Assembly (NCBI RefSeq): GCF_034259325.1
Contig: NZ_JAXIVS010000010.1
Span: 124,001 to 188,000 of the forward strand
DNA length: 64,000 nt
Direction: 5' to 3'
Source: Hyalangium ruber
GTDB taxonomy: Bacteria; Myxococcota; Myxococcia; Myxococcales; Myxococcaceae
Shown: positions 1-7,023 of the stretch, piece by piece
Position numbering within the stretch: position 1 is the stretch's first letter
How the letters are laid out: every line of letters starts with the position of its first letter
Notes under the pieces: model-generated
What the model was told of the DNA's origin: nothing
Databases searched by the model: none
Seen by the model: the letters and a program-made list of their open reading frames with translations, nothing else
Translations under genes and position numbers: made by a program

Positions 1-395
1 GGCTTCTCCTTCATGAGCGCGCCGAACTCGGCGTGGGTGGACGGGAGCGAGAGAATCTCCGGGTTGGGCATCTCGAAGCCGCGCTCCCGGGCGTTCTTGC
101 CGTGGCAGGTCTTGCAGCCGAACTCGGCGAACTCCTTGGGGTCGAAGGCTTGGAACACCGGCCGCATCCTCGGCACGACGACCATGGCCATGAACTTGCC
201 GCGCTGCTCCTTCGGCAGGTCCTTCCACGCCAGCTGTTGAGGGGCGGCGGCAGCGGGGGGCTCGGCGGCCTGGGGTGCGGGCGCCGGAGGCGGACTGGCC
301 GGAGCCGTCGTGGCCGCGCTCTGGCTGGCACAGGAGAGCGCACCAGCGCCGGTCAACCCAACGAGCGCGATGAAGACGAGGGAGCGGTGATTCAA
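1..395 (-). CDS. Haem-c-type lipoprotein, C-terminus cut by window edge
   Basis: The gene runs leftwards off the window, so only about the first 131 residues are seen. I start it at a TTG (393-395) because a GGAAGGA ribosome site lies 6 bases upstream. The N-terminus is a short hydrophobic signal ending in an imperfect lipobox (Ala-Leu-Ser-Cys22), followed by an Ala/Pro-rich linker to about residue 55. A single CxxCH motif (Cys94-Lys-Thr-Cys-His98) then predicts one covalently bound haem c. It is probably an envelope electron carrier or a haem-bearing surface lipoprotein. The motif is visible; the partner and redox role are unknown. Confidence 0.7.
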   Translation of the reverse strand, partial: MNHRSLVFIALVGLTGAGALSCASQSAATTAPASPPPAPAPQAAEPPAAAAPQQLAWKDLPKEQRGKFMAMVVVPRMRPVFQAFDPKEFAEFGCKTCHGKNARERGFEMPNPEILSLPSTHAEFGALMKEK

Positions 396-490
396 GGAGT
401 GTCCTTCCCGTTGAACTCGACAAGCCCCCAGAGGGCTTGGGCTCCAGCATCCCAGGGCTCGAGTAGCACAGCAACACGGTGAGTGCCCGA

Positions 491-516
491 GCCGGCCATG
501 AGCCACCATGGCCGGC
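491..516. terminator. Perfect 10-bp stem-loop
   Basis: GCCGGCCATG at 491-500 pairs perfectly with 507-516 around a 6-base loop. It sits just past the 3' end of the Spy-like gene and upstream of the haem lipoprotein gene, both transcribed leftwards. There is no clear U-tract, so it may be an inefficient terminator or an mRNA-stabilising hairpin. Confidence 0.45.
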
Positions 517-526
517 CTGGGTTGAG

Positions 527-1030
527 TCACTGGCGGTTCTGCATCCGCTGGCGCATGGCTTCGTGCCGGCGCTGGTGCTCCTCGCGCTCCTGGGTGATGA
601 GTTCCTGGGCGCGCGCCTTCTGCGAGTCGCTCAGGAGCTTCTCCGCCTCCTGGTAGAACGCGGCGTCATTGGCTCGCAGCTCGGTGATGAGGGGCTCCAG
701 TTGCTGCATCCGCTCGCGCATCGCCTCGAAGTCAGGCGGCGGCCTGTTCATCCGCTCGGTGTCGCTGGGAGGCGGCCCCGACGGGCGCGGCGGACGCAGC
801 GCCTCCAGCTGCTCTACGATCGGCGCGTTCTTCTGCTCCAGCGCGGCCTGCAGCGCTTCCAGTTGGGCCACCTGCTCAGCCGTCAGGGCCAGCTCTTGCG
901 GGTTCTTCAGCAGCAGTTCCAGCGACGAGGGAGGTTTGCCCCGTCCTCCCCCGGGTCCATGGGGGCCCTGTGCGCCCGCCAGCAGCGGGACCACCAGCAC
1001 CAGTACGAGTGGCATCAGCTTGAGGGACAT
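527..1030 (-). CDS. Spy/CpxP-like periplasmic LTxxQ-type protein
   Basis: This 167-residue protein has a signal peptide (residues 1-20, cleavage after Ala-Gly-Ala) and is otherwise charged and helical. An LTAEQ motif at about 49-53 and regularly spaced Gln, Glu and Arg match the Spy/CpxP family of periplasmic chaperones and envelope-stress sensors. A second helical block rich in Met, Arg and Gln (about 103-167) would form the other arm of the cradle. An AGGAG lies about 10 bases upstream of the ATG. Such proteins often sit beside metal-responsive two-component systems, but none is present here. Family assignment rests on composition and the LTxxQ motif. Confidence 0.7.
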   Translation of the reverse strand: MSLKLMPLVLVLVVPLLAGAQGPHGPGGGRGKPPSSLELLLKNPQELALTAEQVAQLEALQAALEQKNAPIVEQLEALRPPRPSGPPPSDTERMNRPPPDFEAMRERMQQLEPLITELRANDAAFYQEAEKLLSDSQKARAQELITQEREEHQRRHEAMRQRMQNRQ

Positions 1031-1348
1031 GATGGTCTTACTCCTGTGGGTATGCGTCCGGGGCGGCCCTGCCTTGCAGGTTCCCTGGCGCGACAGGGTT
1101 CAATGTGTCCCCAGCCCATGTCCCGCGCATGACGCCCATATTTCGGTATGTTTCTCGCACTCTGGGCGCCTGGGTGCTTAACAAGTGACGAAGGCTGCGC
1201 ATCTTCGCGCAGGGCCCGAGTCGGGCTTTCGAGCCCCCCAGCGGCGCTCCCGCCAAACCTGTCTGACTGTCTGACAGGTTTGCCCAGCGCCGCCGCGAGC
1301 TGGCACAGAAGAGCTCTTCAGGCTCATCACCTTCTGAACGGAGCGGTC
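1031..1348. other. 318-bp non-coding stretch
   Basis: It lies between the divergent Spy-like gene and the pentapeptide-like gene. Open frames exist on both strands, but their translations look unlike protein (Arg/Ser/Ala-rich, no motif), and no ribosome site supports them. The only structure seen is the inverted repeat at 1255-1281. Confidence 0.5.
1255..1281. promoter_or_regulatory. Inverted repeat upstream of pentapeptide-like gene
   Basis: AAACCTGTC (1255-1263) is repeated in inverse as GACAGGTTT (1273-1281) with a 9-base spacer that itself carries GTCTGAC direct repeats. It lies about 70 bases ahead of the next start codon, so it could be an operator for a dimeric repressor or a small hairpin. 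Confidence 0.35.
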
Positions 1349-1954
1349 TTGAGTCAGGTCAATCTCGAGGGCAGGGAAATCGCGAACGAGCGGCTGGTGC
1401 TCGACTCGGGGGCCATCTACTTCCTTGGCCCCAACCTGACGCTCCGCAACTGCGCCCTGGTGCTAAAGGTGTCCGCGCGAAGTTTGATCATTCCCCAAGC
1501 GGACTTCATCGACTGCACCATCGACATCCCCAAGGAACTGAAGAACTTTCGTTGGGAGCACGCCTCTCTGAAAGGTTGCCGGTTCACCGGGCGCATGAGC
1601 GGCAATGACTTCGGGCGGTGGCCTTGGTCCGAGAAGGCGTATGGAAGTATCGAGGGGTGTGACTTGACTGCGGCACACCTGGACGCATGTCGGTTCCTTG
1701 GGTGCGACGCCAGCACGATGCGCTTTCCTTCCTGGCCGTACTTCACCCTGCTTGACCCGGTGCGCAGATACCGCGAGCTGAGGGCAGCCGCGTGGCCTGG
1801 GGACATTGGCTCCATCGTGGTGGAGAGCTTCGCGGAGTGGCCGGCTTCGAGCATGGCCATCACGTACTCTGCCCTGGAGCTGGCCAAGCGGCGCGGCACG
1901 ACTCCGGAGGCCATCAGGGCCGTGCTGGAGGAACTCGACGGCGTGAAGTACTGA
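1349..1954 (+). CDS. Uncharacterised pentapeptide-repeat-like protein
   Basis: The open frame extends further upstream, but I choose TTG at 1349 because GGAG lies 5 bases before it and the codons upstream do not look coding. The 201-residue product has no signal peptide. Residues about 25-125 show irregular pentapeptide-like steps in which Leu, Asn, Cys, Asp and Gly recur about every five residues (for example around NLTLRNCAL and FIDCTIDI), which suggests a short right-handed beta-helix. The C-terminal third is alpha-helical. I do not recognise the family and propose no function. It converges on the kinase gene with only 27 bases between the two stop codons. Confidence 0.6.
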   Translation: MSQVNLEGREIANERLVLDSGAIYFLGPNLTLRNCALVLKVSARSLIIPQADFIDCTIDIPKELKNFRWEHASLKGCRFTGRMSGNDFGRWPWSEKAYGSIEGCDLTAAHLDACRFLGCDASTMRFPSWPYFTLLDPVRRYRELRAAAWPGDIGSIVVESFAEWPASSMAITYSALELAKRRGTTPEAIRAVLEELDGVKY

Positions 1955-1981
1955 GAGGCTTGCTCAGTACTTCAGGCTCGC

Positions 1982-3784
1982 TCACGGCCAGCGGTCGAGC
2001 ACGCCTACTTGTACCTGTCGCGGCAATCGCGCTGCGCCGGGCTTTGAGCCGGGGGACTTCATCATGAGCCCCGTATGGTCCCACAGGCTCAAGCAGACCG
2101 GCACGCGGCGGCCATCCGGAAGCAGGAGCTCGGAGTAACGACCCAGCACGGCTTCCTTCCCGTACTTGATGAGGCCCTCCGTCCACAGCTGCCCGTAGAC
2201 AAGGGTGCCCTCGGGGAGGGTGTAGGGGCGGTTATTCCAAATGCGAACCAGCCGGCCGGTGACCTTTCCCGCGTGGTAGACGCCCAATTGCTGGTCGTTG
2301 CCAGGCTGGTTGATGTCGATGATGAGGTGGTACTCCTCTACGCTGAGCCTCAGGTCCTTCATGGTCTCGATGGCTTGCTCGGGGCAGTCCTCGGGCAGCG
2401 GCCGGAGCTGGGGCGCGGCGCACCCAACACCGAAGGTGGCGCACAGCCATGCGGCGACGGCCATGTTGGGCCGGGAGTTGCGGAGGGTGGACACGAGCGA
2501 GCTTCCTTTCTCGGATTCAGCGGTGGAGGTGCTGGTGGGCGCGAGCCACGCCCACCACGTGGTGAAGAGGGAGAGCCCCAGTAGAACAGGCCCCACCCCA
2601 AGGGCGACTCTCCGCAGCACCTTCTTGCGGCGGTCAGCCTGCGCTTCGGCGGTGGCCAACTCCGCCTCCACCTCCTGGATGGCGGCGGCGAACTGCTCGA
2701 GGGCTTGTTCGCGGGAGAGTTCCATCTTCTGCTTCGGGGTTTCCCGCGCCCTGCGCTCCGCCGCCTGTTTCTGCAGCCGGCGCTCCTCCACTTCGTCCTG
2801 GGTAACAGGAGCAGGGCCCTCGGCAGGAAGCCTCAGCGGCACCTTCCAGCGCTTCCTGGAGCGCTCCTTCGCCGCGTCCCACAGCGCCTGGAGCAGAGCT
2901 TCGGCGCTCTCGTGGCGATCCTCCGGCCGCTTCTCGAGCAGCTTCAGGACGATGCGGCTGAGCGACTGGGGGACCTCGGGATTGAGACGATGCGGCGCTC
3001 GGGGAATCGCCGTCTCGATGGCCACCAGCAGTTCGTCCGCGGGCATCCGCGCATCAAAGGGCCAGCACTCCGTGAGGGCTTCATAGAAGAAGACGCCAAG
3101 CTGGTAGAGGTCTCCCGCCGCGGCCGCGTCAAAGCGGGCGCCCTGCTTCCAGGCCTCCTCGCGGATGAAGCTGATGCACTCGGGCGGCAGCGCATGGGGC
3201 GTCCCCGGTGCCAACCCCACGGTAAGGGTAGAGCCGCCTGGCAGGTACGCACTGCCCATGTCCACGAGCACCGGCTTGTTGTCCGTGGCGCTGACGATGA
3301 CGTGCTCGCCCTTGAAGTCCCGGATGAGGATGCCCCTGGCGTGCAGCCGGGCCACCACTCGCACTACCTCGATGAAGACGTCCACCAACTGGGCGGCGGA
3401 AGGGCGGGTGCGCTCGCGCCACCGGTCGAACGGCTCGCCCAGCACGTGGTCGGTGACGATGTAGAGGTAACCCCTGGTGGGGTGCGGCCACCGGTCCACG
3501 GCACGAAGGTGAGGCAGGCCCGGGTGGCTGGCGTTGGCCATGAGGATGGCGCCCTCATGGCGCATGCGCCCGTCCACCTGCCGCTCTTCCAAGACCCTCT
3601 CGGGAGTCTCCTGCGGTGGAGCGGGTGCTGGCCTTACCGCCATCTTCAGGGTGAAGAAGTCCCCGTCTCGCTCGACCTTGAAGACGTGGCCGAAGTTACC
3701 GCTGCCCAGCGACTCCACGATTCGCCAGGGGCCCACCATGTTCCCCGGCTTGAGGTGGTCGGGGTGAAAGGCGTTGGTTGTCAT
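1982..3784 (-). CDS. Serine/threonine protein kinase with TM segment and odd C-terminal domain
   Basis: Start is the ATG at 3784 (AGGAAG 9 bases upstream), giving 600 residues. The N-terminal kinase domain (about 20-305) has an intact glycine loop (GSGNFG, 27-32) and the ATP-anchoring Lys47. The catalytic loop reads I-R-D156-F-K158-G-E-H161, so the HRD His is Ile and the metal-binding Asn is His, and the DFG motif is D175-M-G. A charged coiled-coil (about 325-390) precedes a transmembrane segment (about 392-414). The outer domain (about 440-600) opens with a second hydrophobic stretch ending in a lipobox-like GVGC (Cys455). It follows the DUF2381 gene with a 13-base gap and is probably cotranscribed. 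Kinase fold is near certain; catalytic competence is not. Confidence 0.9.
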   Translation of the reverse strand: MTTNAFHPDHLKPGNMVGPWRIVESLGSGNFGHVFKVERDGDFFTLKMAVRPAPAPPQETPERVLEERQVDGRMRHEGAILMANASHPGLPHLRAVDRWPHPTRGYLYIVTDHVLGEPFDRWRERTRPSAAQLVDVFIEVVRVVARLHARGILIRDFKGEHVIVSATDNKPVLVDMGSAYLPGGSTLTVGLAPGTPHALPPECISFIREEAWKQGARFDAAAAGDLYQLGVFFYEALTECWPFDARMPADELLVAIETAIPRAPHRLNPEVPQSLSRIVLKLLEKRPEDRHESAEALLQALWDAAKERSRKRWKVPLRLPAEGPAPVTQDEVEERRLQKQAAERRARETPKQKMELSREQALEQFAAAIQEVEAELATAEAQADRRKKVLRRVALGVGPVLLGLSLFTTWWAWLAPTSTSTAESEKGSSLVSTLRNSRPNMAVAAWLCATFGVGCAAPQLRPLPEDCPEQAIETMKDLRLSVEEYHLIIDINQPGNDQQLGVYHAGKVTGRLVRIWNNRPYTLPEGTLVYGQLWTEGLIKYGKEAVLGRYSELLLPDGRRVPVCLSLWDHTGLMMKSPGSKPGAARLPRQVQVGVLDRWP

Positions 3785-3797
3785 GGGCACGGGCTTC

Positions 3798-4685
3798 CTA
3801 ATGCGGCAAGAGGTTGAGAGAAAGGCGACGCTGACCACTTGCGTCCACGAGTTCCAGGCTGAACTCCCTGCCATTGCTCCACGGCACACTCTGCGCTTCC
3901 ACCACCAGCAGGTCTGTTTCACCTGGCCCCAATTGCGACGGCTTCATCCGCAGGGAGAGCACCTTCACCGAAGCGCCTGCGGTGTTGCGGAGGTGTACCT
4001 GCCCCACCAGCCAGGGCTTCTGGTTCGGGAGGTTGCGCAGCTTGAGGGTCACCAACGTCGAGAATTGGCCCGGGTAGCCATGGCTATCCAACACCTCCAG
4101 ACCGCTGGAGTTCGCCGAAGCTACCGTCCTGGAAAACCCGACGGGCAGCATGTTCTTGTAGAGCCACCCGGAGAGCGCGAGGCCCACGGGACCGCTGCCG
4201 GCGCTGCGGGCCTTGAGTTCCTCCAGCTCCGCCTCTTTCTGGGCGAGGGCCGCCAGCAGGGCTTCCGGGGTGTTGGCCCGGCGGTCCACCTCCACACTCC
4301 CATCCATCACCTTGTCCTGGGTGACGACCGCGAGGACAGCCTGGGCCGGGAGGGCGCGATCCTTGAAGCCGATCTTCACGATGAGCCGCTCGCCCGAGCC
4401 GAGGTCCGCGAAGGGTTCGAGGGTCAGGATGCGATCGCCGACATCGGCCCATTTGAAGCGCGTGCGGTCCACCACGAGGCTGTCGCGATCCAATGGGCCG
4501 TTGAAGGCCACCGTGGTGAGGTTGCCGGCGGCCACGTAGAGTTCGGGGAGGGGCTCGGCGGGCGTTGCAGGCAGCCAGGTGCGCCGAGCCTGACGCTCGC
4601 GGGTGGGCGGTTGAGACTGGGCGGCGGCGGTGCTCGCCACCAACAGGCAGAAGCTGGGCAGCAGCCACGTTGTGGGTAGGGCCAA
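3798..4685 (-). CDS. DUF2381 family exported protein
   Basis: The 295-residue protein begins with a signal peptide (about 1-22, ending in Ala-Ala-Ala-Gln). The rest is beta-rich, with a short coiled-coil (about 145-160) between two halves. The motifs LYVAAGNLTT, FNGPLDRDS and LEPFADLGSGERL are typical of DUF2381, a paralogous family of Myxococcales whose genes often sit next to membrane kinases. The molecular role is unknown; a periplasmic partner for the outer domain of the adjacent kinase is a reasonable inference. It is the first gene of a two-gene leftward unit. Confidence 0.85.
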   Translation of the reverse strand: MALPTTWLLPSFCLLVASTAAAQSQPPTRERQARRTWLPATPAEPLPELYVAAGNLTTVAFNGPLDRDSLVVDRTRFKWADVGDRILTLEPFADLGSGERLIVKIGFKDRALPAQAVLAVVTQDKVMDGSVEVDRRANTPEALLAALAQKEAELEELKARSAGSGPVGLALSGWLYKNMLPVGFSRTVASANSSGLEVLDSHGYPGQFSTLVTLKLRNLPNQKPWLVGQVHLRNTAGASVKVLSLRMKPSQLGPGETDLLVVEAQSVPWSNGREFSLELVDASGQRRLSLNLLPH

Positions 4686-4766
4686 GGGAGCAGAACCTCC
4701 AGGGTTCTCACCCTAGCATGGCGCGCATCGGGCGGCCTGGGCTCACCCTGGCAGTGCCTGTGAGTC

Positions 4767-4780
4767 CCCGACGCGTCGGG
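4767..4780. promoter_or_regulatory. 14-bp perfect palindrome in divergent promoter region
   Basis: CCCGACGCGTCGGG is perfectly self-complementary. It lies between the divergent DUF2381 and DUF2236 genes, 34 bases before the latter's ATG. This is where a dimeric repressor would act, but no regulator gene is adjacent. Confidence 0.4.
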
Positions 4781-4814
4781 CTATGATTCAGGCCACACGC
4801 CCTTGGGGGGATTC

Positions 4815-5954
4815 ATGGCGGAACAGCTTTGGTCGGACGACTTGCTGGAGCGGCCGCGGCAGCAGTGTGACCCACTGGCGGACGAGGCCGTGAGCGGCCT
4901 CTTCCAGAACGGGCAGGTGCCCGCCGCCAATACCCTCATGAAGCAGTTGGTGGCCAACGAACAGGTGCTGCCCGAGCAGCTCCCCGCGGGCCTGCGGGGT
5001 TACTTCGAGCAGAGTGGACGCCTGCCTCCCTGGGTGGACCTGGGGCTCCTGCGCAAGGGTGAGGAGCTGTTCGGCCGGTATGGTCCGCAGATCGTCCTCT
5101 CCCTGCTCTGCTCGTCCCTGCCCTCCTGCTACGCGGCCGCCAAGGGCGTGCAGGTGCTGCACCTCACCGCCCGGCTGGAGACGGACCCGTACCGCCGCAT
5201 CCTCGAGACGTCCCAGATGATCATCGACGTGATGGCGCCGGGCGGTCTGGAATCCGGAGGGCTGGGGCTGCGCTCGGCGCAGAAGGTGCGCCTGATGCAC
5301 GCCGCCGTCCGTCACCTCATCCGACGGAGCGGTCAGTGGAACGCCGAGTGGGGGCAGCCGATCAATCAGGAAGACATGGCAGGCACGCTGCTCACCTTCT
5401 CCAGCCTCATCCTCCAGTCGCTGAAGCGCATGGGCTGCGACTTCACGCCGGTCGAGTCCCAGGCCTACTACCACGCGTGGCGAGTGGTGGGCTTCGTCAT
5501 GGGGCTCGATGAGCGGTTGATGCCGACAAGTGCCGAGGAGGGTGAGCGCCTGATGGCCACCATCCAGATCCGGCACTACCGCGCCTCCGCCGAGGGCCAG
5601 GCGATGACACGCGCCCTGCTGGAGATGATGCAGCACATGCTGCCGGGCAACGCCTTCGACGGCATGCCCGCCACGCTCACACGCTACCTGGTGGGCGATA
5701 CCACGGCGGACCTCCTCGGCGTTCCTCCCTCGGACTGGGAGCGCATCACCGTGGGGCCGCTGCGGATGCTGGGATGGGTGGTGGACAAGAAGGTCGACAT
5801 GAAGCCCCCCGTGGTCGCGAAGCTGGTGAGCCTGGTGGGGCGGCGGATGCTGGACGGGCTCGTGTGGATCAACCGTGGGCCAGAGCGGCTGCCCTTCCGC
5901 ATTCCCTCCGCGCTTCGGGAGTCCTGGGGTGTGCAGGGCTGGGAGCGGGCATAA
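4815..5954 (+). CDS. DUF2236 / MpaB-type oxygenase-like protein
   Basis: I use ATG 4815, four bases after a GGGGGG run, rather than the upstream TTG at 4803. The 379-residue helical protein resembles the family that includes fungal MpaB and bacterial latex-clearing oxygenases (DUF2236). Supporting segments are RLMHAAVRHLI (about residue 160), which carries the family's putative haem-ligand His, and YYHAWRVVGFVMG (about 220). It lacks a signal peptide. Members oxidatively cleave C=C bonds using haem; the substrate here is unknown. It is a single gene, divergent from the DUF2381 unit. Confidence 0.8.
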   Translation: MAEQLWSDDLLERPRQQCDPLADEAVSGLFQNGQVPAANTLMKQLVANEQVLPEQLPAGLRGYFEQSGRLPPWVDLGLLRKGEELFGRYGPQIVLSLLCSSLPSCYAAAKGVQVLHLTARLETDPYRRILETSQMIIDVMAPGGLESGGLGLRSAQKVRLMHAAVRHLIRRSGQWNAEWGQPINQEDMAGTLLTFSSLILQSLKRMGCDFTPVESQAYYHAWRVVGFVMGLDERLMPTSAEEGERLMATIQIRHYRASAEGQAMTRALLEMMQHMLPGNAFDGMPATLTRYLVGDTTADLLGVPPSDWERITVGPLRMLGWVVDKKVDMKPPVVAKLVSLVGRRMLDGLVWINRGPERLPFRIPSALRESWGVQGWERA

Positions 5955-5969
5955 GTCGAGTGGATACGG

Positions 5970-6830
5970 CTACTCCCCTCGCTCGAGCCGGTCGGCGAAG
6001 TAGCTCCGCGTGGAATCGGCCACGGGCAATGCGCGGATGGCGGCCTGCGTCGCCGAAACGTCGTAGGCGACACGACGGAAGGTCACGAGATCTCCGTCAT
6101 AGAGCGCCCAGGAGGCGCGCGGGTCTCGATCCCGGGGCTGCCCCACGCTCCCTGGGTTGATCACCACCTTCTTGCTCCACAGCCCTCCAATCATCGTCGT
6201 GCCCAACGGCACGTAGAAGATCGTGTTGGGCCCCACGAAGGTATAGGTGCGGTTCCAGTCCTGGGAGATGCCGAACAGCTCGCGGTTCTCGTACGTTGTG
6301 AGCACCGCGGGGACATGGGTGTGACCACAGAAGCCGTGCGGCGTAGCGAACCGCCCGAGCAACTCCACGAGGAACTGATCGAGCTGGGAGTTGAGCATCA
6401 GGAAGTGGTTGCGGTGCCCCGGCCAGACATACCTCAGGGTCGGCTCCTCGGGAGCGCCGTGGACCCAGGTGATCTTCCCCTCGATGCGCAGCGCCAGCGC
6501 CTCGGCCTGGCCATCGACAAGGGCCGATCGCATCCGCTCCCACGGCTCGAGCCCCTCCAGCGCGCGCGCGGACCAGAGCGCCATCTCCCGCGCATCCTCC
6601 TCCATGCCCTCGTCCCCGGGCACCGCCGTCTCCAGCTCGTGGTTGCCCGCGAGGATCAGCCCCGCGACCTCGTGGACGCGCGCGAAACACTCCCGAGGAA
6701 AGGGGCCGTACCCGACCGTATCGCCCAGACAGACGATGCGATCGGGCTTCTGGGTCTCGACATCCCGAAGCACGGCCTCCAGCGCGGCGAGGTTGCCGTG
6801 GATGTCGCTGAGGATCGCGATGCGCGGCAT
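5970..6830 (-). CDS. Calcineurin-like metallophosphoesterase
   Basis: The start is ATG 6830 (product 286 residues); further upstream codons do not resemble the family. All metallophosphoesterase motifs are present: D9-x-H11-G-N, G36-D37-x-V-G-Y-G-P, G62-N-H64-E, H124 and G169-H-T-H172. The order and spacing match the YfcE/PrpE-like class of small cytosolic two-metal phosphoesterases acting on diesters, dinucleotides or phosphoproteins. It converges with the DUF2236 gene, with 15 bases between the stops. The substrate cannot be told from the sequence. Confidence 0.85.
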   Translation of the reverse strand: MPRIAILSDIHGNLAALEAVLRDVETQKPDRIVCLGDTVGYGPFPRECFARVHEVAGLILAGNHELETAVPGDEGMEEDAREMALWSARALEGLEPWERMRSALVDGQAEALALRIEGKITWVHGAPEEPTLRYVWPGHRNHFLMLNSQLDQFLVELLGRFATPHGFCGHTHVPAVLTTYENRELFGISQDWNRTYTFVGPNTIFYVPLGTTMIGGLWSKKVVINPGSVGQPRDRDPRASWALYDGDLVTFRRVAYDVSATQAAIRALPVADSTRSYFADRLERGE

Positions 6831-6950
6831 TCGCCTGCTCCGTCTTACTGAGACATTGGGTGCGTGAGGTCGAACTGGGTGATGCACGCCCCCGGGATGG
6901 AGGCGCCGCGCGCAGGGACTCTAGTCTACGGATCAGCACCCACGAAACGC

Positions 6951-6986
6951 CCGCGCCCGTCCAACCAGAAGGTCAGACGGGCGCGG
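6951..6986 (-). terminator. Strong hairpin downstream of surface lipoprotein gene
   Basis: CCGCGCCCGTC (6951-6961) pairs perfectly with GACGGGCGCGG (6976-6986) over 11 bp with a 14-base loop. It starts 37 bases beyond the leftward lipoprotein gene's stop. Only a short U-rich patch follows on that strand. Confidence 0.55.
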
Positions 6987-7023
6987 AGTTCTTCTCAGAC
7001 AGCGGCGCGGAGGCCGCCCGCCG

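Noticed and set aside
4803-4814. TTG as an earlier start for the DUF2236 gene
   Set aside because: The G-rich ribosome site is located between it and the ATG at 4815, so the ATG is the natural start.
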